A DNA stretch of 64,000 nucleotides from NCBI RefSeq assembly GCF_033193315.1, contig NZ_CP136187.1, positions 3,789,501 to 3,853,500 of the forward strand, written 5' to 3'. The position numbers and the translations under genes are program-made. Below, in pieces: positions 1 to 8,394 of the stretch (the first letter of the stretch is position 1; each line of letters starts with the position of its first letter). The notes under the pieces are model-generated. The model was not told where the DNA came from. It ran no database searches and saw only the letters and a program-made list of their open reading frames with translations. The DNA comes from Agathobaculum sp. NTUH-O15-33. GTDB taxonomy: Bacteria; Bacillota; Clostridia; Oscillospirales; Butyricicoccaceae.

Positions 1-1594
1 GCCTTAAAGGATATCGAAACCGATACCGAATTGCGCTTTATCTCCTTCTCCGCTGAAGAGCAGGGGCTCAAAGGCTCTACCTACTATACCGCGCAGCTTT
101 CCGACGCGGAAAAGACCCACATCGTCGGCGATATCCAGATCGACATGATCGGCCACTATATGAGCGATACCACGACGGTCAAGACAACGGACGGCGCGCC
201 CTCGCTTTTGGGCAATATGCTGCTGGCCGCTTCTAAAAAAGTGACCGGCAACACATGGCCGGCCGGGATAGAGGGCGCGAGCGACCACATGGCGTTTCAG
301 CGCGAGGGCATTCCCGGCGTATTGGTCGAACAGGACCGGTTGGGTACGGAAAACCATAAATGGAGCGACCGCCCCGCCGTGATCGACCCCGCCAAGGCCC
401 TGCCCGCCGGTCAGGCGGTAGCCGAGGTTGTACGCGAGATCGCTTCGGCGGAGACCGGCCCGCTCGCGCAGCAATCGCATAGCATGCTGAAAGCCGATAG
501 CGCCGTCACCATCACCGACCGTATGCCGATCTTTACCGGCATGCAAAAAAATGAGTTGGAGGTGCGCATCGGCGCGGCGGGCGCCTTTGAAAAAACCGAG
601 TACGACGACGAGCTGGGTTGGCAGCTGGACCATTATGTGATGAATGCCAAATGGTTTGGCTGGAGCGAAGCGCTGCCGACCGACTTTGTCTATCGCCGGA
701 TCGACGACTCGCTTTGGCTGGAGAAGCTATACATTCGTACTGCAAGCCTTGGCCTAACCGACGAACAGCTGGCCGCGCGGCTGACCGCAGCGCTTGGACA
801 GCCTCAAACCGAAAATAGCGGCGTCCAATACTGGGGCTTAAACTCCATGGATCAAAACCCGTCTATGCTGCGCTGGCAGATCAGCGCGCAAGACGGCGCG
901 CAAGTGCTGACCATGGTGCCGGTCATCCACACGCTGGTGGGAGTAGATTTAAAAGCGTTTGACTTTAGCAGATCGCCCGCCTCCTATGCGGCCGAATGCG
1001 ACGCTGAGGAAAAAATGCTGCTTGAGACGATGCATAAAATCATTCCGCCGGAGGACAAATATGTGAAACGCATTATTTCCCTGGACGGACGGTTACAGCG
1101 CGATCCTCGGTATGTGCCAGCCGCAAGACGCCAGCACCCTGACCGCTTTTGATATCCGTATCGACCGGTTCGATTGTTTTAACGAAGACGGCGCCCTTTA
1201 CAACATAGACAAAACGTTGGCGACCATGGTTCATGAGTACGGCCACGCGCTTACCCTGAATGCAAGCCAGATCGACCCATCGAAGCGTGACGATTCCTCC
1301 GGCTTTAACGACCCCGCCGCCTACCGCGACGGCTCTTATCTCAAAGCTTTTTACGATCAGTTTTATGCGGGCGGCGCGGCATCCTACATTGACCGCCCGG
1401 AAAACTATGTGGATGAATACGCTTCTTCCAGCCCGTTTGAGGACATCGCGGAAACCTTCATGGTGTTTGTGACCGGCGGCAAACCCACCGGTTCCACCAT
1501 GGCCGACCAAAAGGTCGCGTTTTTCTACGGCTACCCGGAATTGCAATCCGTACGCAGTTATATCCGCACCAACTTTGCGTTCCCGGCGGATTAA
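1..1594 (+). pseudogene. Two-domain zinc peptidase: M28 aminopeptidase fold plus HExxH domain (5'-partial, frameshifted)
   Basis: The reading frame is already open at base 1, so the start lies outside the window. The first half has M28 (Zn aminopeptidase) signatures: FSAEEQGLKGS with the Glu pair, IQIDMIG, EGASDHMAF, and TENHKWSD with the last metal-ligand His. About 200 residues later comes a second metallopeptidase-like domain with HEYGHALTL (HExxH) and a downstream SPFEDIAETF Glu. The first frame stops at 1152, while the second half (WTDGYSAILG onward) continues one frame over to 1594. Dropping one C in the CCC near 1080-1082 joins ISW-TDG smoothly, so this looks like one gene with a +1 frameshift or a sequencing error. 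Probably a secreted or surface peptidase; the N-terminus is not visible. The domain reading is firm, the substrate unknown. Confidence 0.75.
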
Positions 1595-1607
1595 CGGCGA
1601 TAGCGCC

Positions 1608-1654
1608 AAAGGCCGCGCTGCGTTTAGTCTGTGACTGAGCGCAGCTCGGCCTTT
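1608..1654 (+). terminator. Intrinsic terminator after the peptidase
   Basis: AAAGGCCG-GCTGCG pairs with CGCAGC-CGGCCTTT around a ~17-base loop, followed by CTT. It sits between the convergent ends of the peptidase and the YitT-like gene and may serve both. Confidence 0.65.
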
Positions 1655-1655
1655 C

Positions 1656-2327
1656 TTACTCGTCTTGCGGTTCCTTTGCTGTTTTAGCCATGATCGTGTT
1701 GAGTATTCTCGTTTGCAGGAAGGTAAAAACAATGCCGAAGGCGATGGACAGCCCTCCGTAAATGGCAAAGCCCAGCATCAAAATGATCATATTGATGCCG
1801 AACATCAGCCACGATACATTCAGGCGCTTGTATCGCTTATGCAGGATCAGCGCGATCGTATCAAACCCCAGCGCGGTGGACTGCGCGCTGATGCACAGGG
1901 CGTATCCCGCGCCGACAAGCAACGCCGCCAGCGGCACGCAGAGCGGCAGCGGCAGGGGCAGCGACCAGTGCAGCGATTCCAGCGCCGAAAACATCGCCAT
2001 GTAGCAAACGCCCGAAAACAGCGCGCCAATCAAATAAACCTTTCCTAAGAAAATGCGGCACAGCAGCAGGAGCAGAACGGTCACGCTGTTCACGATCACC
2101 GGAATGGCCCATCCCGTGCACTGTGACAGGATCATCGCAAAGCTGGTGGTGCCTCCGTTGATGATGCCATGCGGCACCGTGATAAACGCGTAGGCGCATG
2201 TGATCAGCAGGTTGCCCAGCGCGATCTTACGGTATCTCGTCAGTTCGCCCCCGCGCCACTTCCATGGAAAGCATAGGCTCCGCCTGTTTTTCAGGCACTT
2301 TCGTATTCTCATTACCTTTTCCATCAT
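1656..2327 (-). CDS. YitT-family integral membrane protein
   Basis: A 223-residue polytopic membrane protein of the YitT/DUF161 type. After a basic N-terminus (KCLKNRR) it has about five hydrophobic segments. The opening motif VPHGIINGGTTSFAMIL resembles the glycine-rich first-helix motif of YitT proteins. The C-terminal cytosolic DUF2179 domain found in many YitT proteins is absent, so this is the short form. Two adjacent ATGs and a third at MRIRK leave the start uncertain by five residues. Convergent with the upstream peptidase; a MITE-like element lies behind its start. Substrate and function are unknown for the family. Confidence 0.75.
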   Translation of the reverse strand: MMEKVMRIRKCLKNRRSLCFPWKWRGGELTRYRKIALGNLLITCAYAFITVPHGIINGGTTSFAMILSQCTGWAIPVIVNSVTVLLLLLCRIFLGKVYLIGALFSGVCYMAMFSALESLHWSLPLPLPLCVPLAALLVGAGYALCISAQSTALGFDTIALILHKRYKRLNVSWLMFGINMIILMLGFAIYGGLSIAFGIVFTFLQTRILNTIMAKTAKEPQDE

Positions 2328-2450
2328 TCATCCCCATCTCCAACTTATCGGTTCCATAAGTGTTTTACTTTTCGTAACCGATACTACCACGCCGTCCGAC
2401 TTAGGTATATAGAAAAAACAAAGGACTTGAGGGCAATTTTCTGCAAAAGA

Positions 2451-2710
2451 GGCTGTAAAAAAACTGTTGCAAAATAGAAGAGTACCCAAATGTCATTCTG
2501 AACGAAGTGAAGAATCTCGCGCGAACGCGCGTTCCCAGCGTAAATTCCGCGCGTTCGCGCGAGATTCGCACTCATTAAAATGCCGCTAAGCGGCAGATTA
2601 AGGATAGCAGACTACGGTCTCGTCGCTTCGCTCCTCAGAATGACAGAATTGGTAGCATTTTTCGCTTTACAACAGTTTTCTATTCATTTGTGAGAACTTA
2701 TTTTACAGCC
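2451..2710. repeat. MITE-like element A, copy 1 (terminal inverted repeats GGCTGTAAAA)
   Basis: A 260-bp non-coding element that starts GGCTGTAAAA and ends TTTTACAGCC. Inner arms AACTGTTGC and GCTTTACAACAGTT are also inverted. The core holds a GTCATTCTGAACGAAGTGAAG segment (positions 2490-2510), which is mirrored by TCCTCAGAATGAC, and a GC-rich CGCGCGAACGCGCG palindrome. A shorter second copy lies at about 42298-42482. Copy 1 carries an extra ~75 bp in its centre. No transposase is nearby, so it is probably a non-autonomous element. This fills the gap between the YitT gene and the response regulator. Confidence 0.75.
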
Positions 2711-2716
2711 CCCGAT

Positions 2717-4276
2717 TTATTGACGGTCTTTCGCTTTTTCACGATATTCGCTTGGGGTAACGCCAAGATGCTGCTTGAATACCTTGGTAAAATAGTGCGC
2801 GTCCACAAACCCTAGCGAAAAGGCAAGTTCTTTCAAGGAAATATCCGGATGCTCGCGCATGCTTTGCGCCGCCAAATCCACGCGCAGAGAGTTGATCAGG
2901 GCGTTAAAGGGGCGGCCGGTCTTCTTTTTGATCAGCTGCCCCAGATAGATCTGATTAACGTGAAAAAGCTCGCTGAGCGACTGAACGGTGAGCGGCTGCG
3001 TATAGTGTTCATACAAATACGAAACGATCTGCTCCCCGATATCCGGCGTCGCGTCGGAGCGCTTGCAGCTATCCAGCAAGCCGCAGACCGCCTGTAAAAA
3101 GTGCTTTCTGGATGCGAACTGAAGCAGATACAGCTCCTGCGCGTTACGCAGGAAAAGCGGCTGGCCCGTTTGCTGCGTAACGCAGGTATTGACCGTACCC
3201 ATTACGCGCTGCAACGCGGATACGAATGTTTCCGGCTGGCGAACGGCTTTTTCCATGGCGCGATGGAGGATATGCTTACATTCTTCATACATCTGCAAGT
3301 GGAACGCGACGGTGAATTCGCTTTGAAACGAACCGGTCGCCTGCTCCGCCGCTGTCTGTTCGCTTGGCGCAAATATCCGCGTTTCTCCGGTATCCTGTAA
3401 GAATCTGCGCAGCATTTGAAGCAGCGCATCGTAATACGCGCCGAAAAGGCTTTTTACCGGCATGGGGCCGCCGCAGGAGAGGTACAGCCGCCCGCGCAGC
3501 TCCGGCGCCAGCCGGCACACCGCGTCGTACACGCCCGAAAGCAGAAAAGGCGAAAGCTCCGCCTCCGCCGGTTCATTGAGCACCGCGGCGCAGACATGGC
3601 GGCTGACCGGGAGCAGCAGGCATTTGGCGGGGTAACAGAGCCGCTCCACAGCCTGCTCCGCCTCGCGCCGCAGTTCCACGGAAAGCGGCGCGTCCCCGGT
3701 CTGATCCGAAGGCAGATTCAGCAGCAGCACTTGGCAGCGCGGCATATCCAAGGGATAGGAAAGCTCCTGCAAAAGGCGCTTGAAGGCGGCATGATCCATG
3801 CGGGAAAAAAGAAGCTGGGCAAAGACGTTTTCAAGCTTTTCCCTATGGTACAGCGCCTTGTAATGGTGCGCCGTGTCCTGTACGGACGAAGCTTCTCTGT
3901 ATTGCGCGATCTTTTCCGCCGCGTGCCGCAGCGTTTCGTGCAGCTCCTCCGTGCCGATGGGCTTTAAGATATAGTTCAGCACCTGTAGCTGAACCGACTG
4001 CTTGAGATACAAAAAGTCGTCATGACCGGAAATGACGATAAACTGTAAGCCGGGATGGGATTTACGCGCCTTCCGTATCGCAAAAAAACCGTCCGCGCGC
4101 GGCATTTTGATATCCGTAATGACAATATCGGGACGCAACCGGTCGATCTGCTCGCATGCCTGCCGTCCGTTTTCCGCCTCTCCGGCGCAGCACATGCCGA
4201 GCGCCTCCCATTGGATACGCTTGATGAGGCTTTTGCGGATCATCGCGTTATCATCCACAATCAAAACTTTGAGCAG
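2717..4276 (-). CDS. AraC-family response regulator (YesN-type)
   Basis: DNA-binding response regulator partnered with the adjacent YesM-type kinase. The receiver domain starts LIVDDNAMIRK and has the phospho-acceptor Asp in PDIVITDIKMPRADGF, and a conserved KPIG Lys. A ~240-residue linker follows, then a C-terminal double helix-turn-helix (QPLTVQSLSELFHVNQIYLG ... LGFVDAHYFTKVFKQHLG). The start is unusual: the first ordinary start codon is TTG at 4264, which would remove the first beta-strand. A CTG at 4276 lies 7 bases after an AAGGGGGG ribosome site and gives LLKVLIVDDN, so I prefer it. It overlaps the 3' end of the kinase gene. YesMN systems commonly control carbohydrate uptake; the target here is not evident. 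Confidence 0.85.
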   Translation of the reverse strand: MLKVLIVDDNAMIRKSLIKRIQWEALGMCCAGEAENGRQACEQIDRLRPDIVITDIKMPRADGFFAIRKARKSHPGLQFIVISGHDDFLYLKQSVQLQVLNYILKPIGTEELHETLRHAAEKIAQYREASSVQDTAHHYKALYHREKLENVFAQLLFSRMDHAAFKRLLQELSYPLDMPRCQVLLLNLPSDQTGDAPLSVELRREAEQAVERLCYPAKCLLLPVSRHVCAAVLNEPAEAELSPFLLSGVYDAVCRLAPELRGRLYLSCGGPMPVKSLFGAYYDALLQMLRRFLQDTGETRIFAPSEQTAAEQATGSFQSEFTVAFHLQMYEECKHILHRAMEKAVRQPETFVSALQRVMGTVNTCVTQQTGQPLFLRNAQELYLLQFASRKHFLQAVCGLLDSCKRSDATPDIGEQIVSYLYEHYTQPLTVQSLSELFHVNQIYLGQLIKKKTGRPFNALINSLRVDLAAQSMREHPDISLKELAFSLGFVDAHYFTKVFKQHLGVTPSEYREKAKDRQ

Positions 4277-5901
4277 CTTGGCTCCCCCCTTCCCGTGTTA
4301 GCCGCGGCGCGCGCGCCGCCATTCTGCCGCCGCGCGGCAGTCGAAGCGTCACTCTGGTTCCGCCCAGCGGGCTGCGATCAATCCACACCGCCTTTGCGAC
4401 CCGGCAGTGCAGGCACAGGCGGGCGTTGACATTGCGCAGCCCGATGTGCTTGCTGCGGCGGATGAAACAGGCAAAGCTCTCGCTGTCGCTTTGCAGCGCT
4501 TGCTCCAGCGCCCGCTGCCGTTCCTGCGACATCCCTTCCCCGTCGTCCTCCACCACGATGCAAAGCGCCGTATTCTCAAAGCCGATCGTCAGACGAAGGC
4601 GGCACACCTCGTCCGACCGTTCCCGAAATCCATGCTGAAAGCAGTTTTCCAGCAAGGGCTGTAGGATCAGCTTGGGCAATTCGGCTTCCAGCGCCGCCGC
4701 GTCTATGTCGTACTGACAGGTGAGCAGCCCGTTGCGCAGGGCGTTCTGGAAGCGATAGATAGTCTTTGGCGTACGCCGCCTCCTGCCGGAGCGGAAGAAC
4801 ATCGGGCGCACGCAGACTATACCGGAACAAAACGCCCAGCTTTTGTATCAGGTACGCGGTTTGCCCGGCATCCTCCAAAATCGCCTGACTGTTGATGAAT
4901 TCCAGCGTGTTGAACAGAAAATGCGGGTTGATCTTCTCCTGCAGCACCCCTAACTGGCTTTCAATGCGCAGCAGGTTTTCTTTCTGGTTTTTCTCCATCA
5001 ACTCGTTTAGCTGCAACATCATGTCCCGATAGGACTGCGACAGCGTTTCGATCTCTTCCAGTTCCGAGCCATCGATATCGATATAGTTTAAATGACCCTG
5101 CCTATTTTGCCGAATGGAGGCGATCAGGGTGGTGATCGGGCGCACCAGCTTTTCGGAAAGCTGCTTGGCAAGCCAGTAATTGATCACAAAAACGAACAGC
5201 CCGATCGGCATCAGGCAGGCCAGATACGCCAATACGGAGCGATACCCGACCTCGGCGTTGACGATCGCAACGCCGGTCACGCCGCCCTTCAAACGCGCGG
5301 CGGCCTTTTCCTCGTAGCGGTAGGCCACGGAGGTATCATAAAGGATACCTCCCGCTTGGTCGTACAGCGCGAAAGAGACGGAGGCGGGTATCGTTTGCTC
5401 TAAAAACTCGGCAAGCGCGCTTTCCGGTAGAACCCATGTCAAATATCCGATTGGCTCGGTCCCCGTTGCCTCTTTAAGCGGAATATAGCACCGAAGCGAC
5501 GACGGGGTCTCGCGCAAAAGGGCGGCGGCGTCCGTTACGCCACCGGCGACCGGCCTTAGGTCTTCCGTTCGCGGATAGATCTGCCGTTCCAGATCGAACA
5601 AGGCGAGGCCTTGCTCCAAATCCAAGGTTTGCGCGGCGGCCTTGTCCCCGGAAGCGTCGCGGCAATAGCGCTGTATCTGCGGGTCCTGCCGGTATCGCTC
5701 CGCCTGCGTTTCATACGGCTTTAAAAACCGTTCGACCGCCCGTTCGACAAAAAGAATATTCTCTTCCGCGCGCTGCACGTTTTGATAGTAAACAGCCGTA
5801 TAGATCGCAAGCGTGGAGAATAAAAAAATCAGCAGGAGCAGAACAAAAACAATCTTCATCTGTTCCGATACGATATAGTCCCTAACGGACCGGATTCTCA
5901 T
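4251..5901 (-). pseudogene. YesM-type sensor histidine kinase, frameshifted
   Basis: Membrane sensor kinase of the His_kinase/YesM family. One transmembrane helix near residues 16-38 is followed by an extracytoplasmic region, a second helix near residue 225, a HAMP-like segment, and the H-box NPHFLFNTLEFINSQAI. The frame then runs out after AKDYLSL, while ILQPLLENCFQHGF (N-box), VVEDDGEGM and HIGLRNVNARL continue one frame over to 4251. One surplus base near 4750-4760 explains the break; repaired, the protein would be about 549 residues. Start chosen at ATG 5901 behind AAAAGGGA, rather than GTG 5910. The 3' end overlaps the response regulator. As read, the kinase has no ATP-binding domain and should be inactive unless the base is an error. 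Confidence 0.8.
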
Positions 5902-5934
5902 ACAGCCCACTCCCTTTTCGCGGCCTGCCGTATT

Positions 5935-5968
5935 ATAAAAGCCGCCCAGCCATGCCGGGCGGCTTTTA
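5935..5968. terminator. Bidirectional terminator hairpin
   Basis: GCCGCCC and GGGCGGC form a stem at 5941-5963 with TTTTAT on one side and TATAAAA on the other. It separates the MFS gene (ending at 5981) from the kinase gene, so the two-component pair is probably a separate transcription unit. Confidence 0.7.
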
Positions 5969-5980
5969 TGACAGCCTTGT

Positions 5981-7294
5981 TTACGCCGCCTGATCGGGTA
6001 TGCAAACCGTCTGCCGGCGGCTCATGATCCGGCGGCCCAGCACGGTGGTCGTAGCGACGCCGGCGATCGCCATGCCGATCACCACGGTGAAAATGATTTG
6101 ATACGCCTTTTGCGCATCAAAGCTATCTATGATCTTACCGTAAACCGGATAGGCCCACATCATGGGGGAATAACCGATCGCGCTTGCCACGGACATGGCG
6201 GTCGCGCTCATTTCACGCGGCACGCCGGCTTCCCCGATCGGCGCATAATAGATTCCGCGCACCAGATAAACGCACAGCGCGGAAGCCATCAGGATGACCA
6301 TGCAGGGTATGACCATGACCTTTGTTTTGGGCAGGATGAGCGCGCTGGTCAGCATGATGGCCAGCCCGACATAGCAGATCCGCATCCAATGCGCGCTGGA
6401 TTTGAATTTTTGATCGGCCAGTATTCCCGAAACCGGCGTGGAGCAGATCGAAACCACCTGCGAATTAACCAGCCCAAACACGCCGACCAACGCGGCGGGC
6501 AATAAAAACACATCCTGCAAATAGGGGATAAAATACGTGCTGGTGCAGCAATAGATCGCGTAAACGCAGGAGGCCGCGATACCGGTCAGCCAAACCTCCG
6601 GCATTTTCAGCGCTTTCAGCACGCCGGAAAGCGCCAGCTTGGTCTGGCTTTCGCCAGCCTGCGCACGAACAACGCCCACCTCCGGCATAAAGAACCAGAT
6701 CAGCACGCCGGAGCCGATCGTCAGGCACGCGTTGATCATCATCGCGGTACGCATGCCGAAAACCGAACTGCCCAGAACGGTAAACACCATCAGCGAAAGC
6801 ATCTGATAAATCAGTCCCGTCATGCTGCGGCCGGATTCCGCAAAGCCGAACGCCGTGGCCTGCTTGTCATCTCTGGCCAGCGAACGGATGCTCTTTAAGT
6901 AGCTCGCCCAGTACAGCGGTTCGCTGAACAGGCCGTAAATAGCAAAGCAAACCAGAAGCTTCGTATAAGTCAGGTTGGGCGCGAAGCAAATGTAAAGCGA
7001 GGTCGCGCCCACGATCATCGTATCGATCGCCAAAACCTTTCGCGGAGACAGCAAGTCCTGTATCCAGCCGAGCGGCACGTTGCCGAAAGTGGAAAGCGCG
7101 CCGGTCAAGCCGATCAAAATGCCCAGCTGCGCGTTGCTTACGCCCAGCACATCCAGATACGGATTATAAAGTACGCCGCGCACGCCGCTTATCGAATAAA
7201 TCAAATTGCTGTTTACCACGACCAGTAAGAACGCAAAAAACATTTTTTTGCTGAAACCGAGTTTTCCCAGCAGCTTGTTGATCATTTTGTTCAT
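5981..7294 (-). CDS. MFS transporter
   Basis: A 437-residue permease with about twelve hydrophobic helices. The signature loop between helices 2 and 3 reads as GWIQDLLSPRKVLAID (G-x-x-x-D-x-x-x-R-K type), and the central loop is short. It starts at ATG 7294 after CAGGGGG, 18 bases behind the TIM-barrel isomerase, so the two are co-transcribed. A sugar or organic-acid substrate is plausible because of the isomerase partner, but no specific substrate can be read. A terminator hairpin follows at 5941-5963. Confidence 0.8.
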   Translation of the reverse strand: MNKMINKLLGKLGFSKKMFFAFLLVVVNSNLIYSISGVRGVLYNPYLDVLGVSNAQLGILIGLTGALSTFGNVPLGWIQDLLSPRKVLAIDTMIVGATSLYICFAPNLTYTKLLVCFAIYGLFSEPLYWASYLKSIRSLARDDKQATAFGFAESGRSMTGLIYQMLSLMVFTVLGSSVFGMRTAMMINACLTIGSGVLIWFFMPEVGVVRAQAGESQTKLALSGVLKALKMPEVWLTGIAASCVYAIYCCTSTYFIPYLQDVFLLPAALVGVFGLVNSQVVSICSTPVSGILADQKFKSSAHWMRICYVGLAIMLTSALILPKTKVMVIPCMVILMASALCVYLVRGIYYAPIGEAGVPREMSATAMSVASAIGYSPMMWAYPVYGKIIDSFDAQKAYQIIFTVVIGMAIAGVATTTVLGRRIMSRRQTVCIPDQAA

Positions 7295-7312
7295 CCCCCT
7301 GCAAATTTCATA

Positions 7313-8200
7313 TCAGCGATAGGACCGCACCAGTTCTTCGAGCCGCGCCCCGCTTGCCTGCGCTTTTTTCAAAAACGGCTCGTTCTCGTCATTCCGGGAA
7401 ACCTCCAGCGTCACCGGCAGTTCATACGGCGATTTTGCGATCCATTTTGCAAGGCCTGTCCAATCGAACGTGCCTTCAAACGGCAGCGCGTGCTGGTCAT
7501 AATCCCCCCAATTGTCCGACAGGTGGATAAAGTACATCCTTTCCCAATACCGTTCGGGCAGTTCGAGCGGCGCGGAGGCTTTGCTGATCAGCGCATGTCC
7601 CGTATCGAAGCAGAACCCCATATAGCTTTTATCGTATCGGTTGAACATCAGGTCGAATTGGGCGATTTGATGTTCATTGGGAATGCCCTGCAGGTTTTCT
7701 AGGCACACCCTTACGCCGCGCACTTTACAGTACGCCTCCATTTCATCAAAGGTCTTAAAAATTGCTTGGTAAAACCTTTCCCGCGAACCCGGCTGCTCGT
7801 TGAACATGTGAAAGGGCGGGTGCAGATGTAAAACGATCAGATCGGTGCCCAGCGCAACCGCCAGATCGACACGGTTTTTCAGCAGCTCCACACCCGCCAA
7901 ACGGTTCAGTTCATTGGGCGAGGTGAAATCCTTGCAGTTGGGGTCCACCGTGTCCAACTCCTCGTCCATCCAATGGCCCTCCGTCGCATGGACGCCCTTG
8001 GCTTTCAGACCGTAGCGGTCGAGCCACCGGCGGATCTGAATCATCTCGTAGGTTGAATACAAGTAATCGCCGCTCCACTGATGGCACCAATGAATATGGG
8101 TCATTCCTGCTTCCGCTAATTCGCGCAGCGTCGCCTCCAGTTCCTGAATATTTTTGCTTTCTCCATTCCAATCCGAATTAAATGCAAGCATTGCTTTCAT
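7313..8200 (-). CDS. Sugar phosphate isomerase/epimerase (xylose isomerase-like TIM barrel)
   Basis: A 295-residue AP-endonuclease-2-like TIM barrel. Expected metal-binding features are spread along the barrel: HIHWCHQW, KGVHATEGHW, VLHLHPPFH, VCLENLQG (Glu), GFCFDTGHALI (Asp/His), IHLSDNWGDYDQHALPFEG, and VTLEVS (Glu). These match sugar isomerase, epimerase or inosose-dehydratase-like proteins that bind a divalent metal. Starts at ATG 8200 behind AGGGGAAAGG. First gene of an operon with the downstream MFS transporter, suggesting that imported sugar is isomerised. The exact reaction cannot be assigned. Confidence 0.8.
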   Translation of the reverse strand: MKAMLAFNSDWNGESKNIQELEATLRELAEAGMTHIHWCHQWSGDYLYSTYEMIQIRRWLDRYGLKAKGVHATEGHWMDEELDTVDPNCKDFTSPNELNRLAGVELLKNRVDLAVALGTDLIVLHLHPPFHMFNEQPGSRERFYQAIFKTFDEMEAYCKVRGVRVCLENLQGIPNEHQIAQFDLMFNRYDKSYMGFCFDTGHALISKASAPLELPERYWERMYFIHLSDNWGDYDQHALPFEGTFDWTGLAKWIAKSPYELPVTLEVSRNDENEPFLKKAQASGARLEELVRSYR

Positions 8201-8321
8201 CCTTTCCCCTGAACCTTACTGTCCGTTTCGGTATCCCTATCTTATGCGATTTGCGGATAGGCGTAAATGGAAAAAGATTTGTCTTGAGGTGGAATTTTTT
8301 TAGCGGCCCGGCTTGCCGCAA

Positions 8322-8366
8322 AAAACAAAACGTGCGTCCGCATAAGCGGGCGCACGTTTTGTTTTT
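8322..8366. terminator. Bidirectional terminator between adhesin and isomerase
   Basis: Perfect 15-bp arms AAAACAAAACGTGCG and CGCACGTTTTGTTTT around a 14-base loop. The arms themselves supply U-tracts in both directions. It ends the adhesin transcript on the minus strand. Confidence 0.85.
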
Positions 8367-8394
8367 GCTAGGTTGTTTGCCTTTCTGTCTGCGG

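Noticed and set aside
4251..4264. Overlap of kinase and regulator read as a gene fusion
   Set aside because: The frames differ and the overlap is of the usual translational-coupling size.
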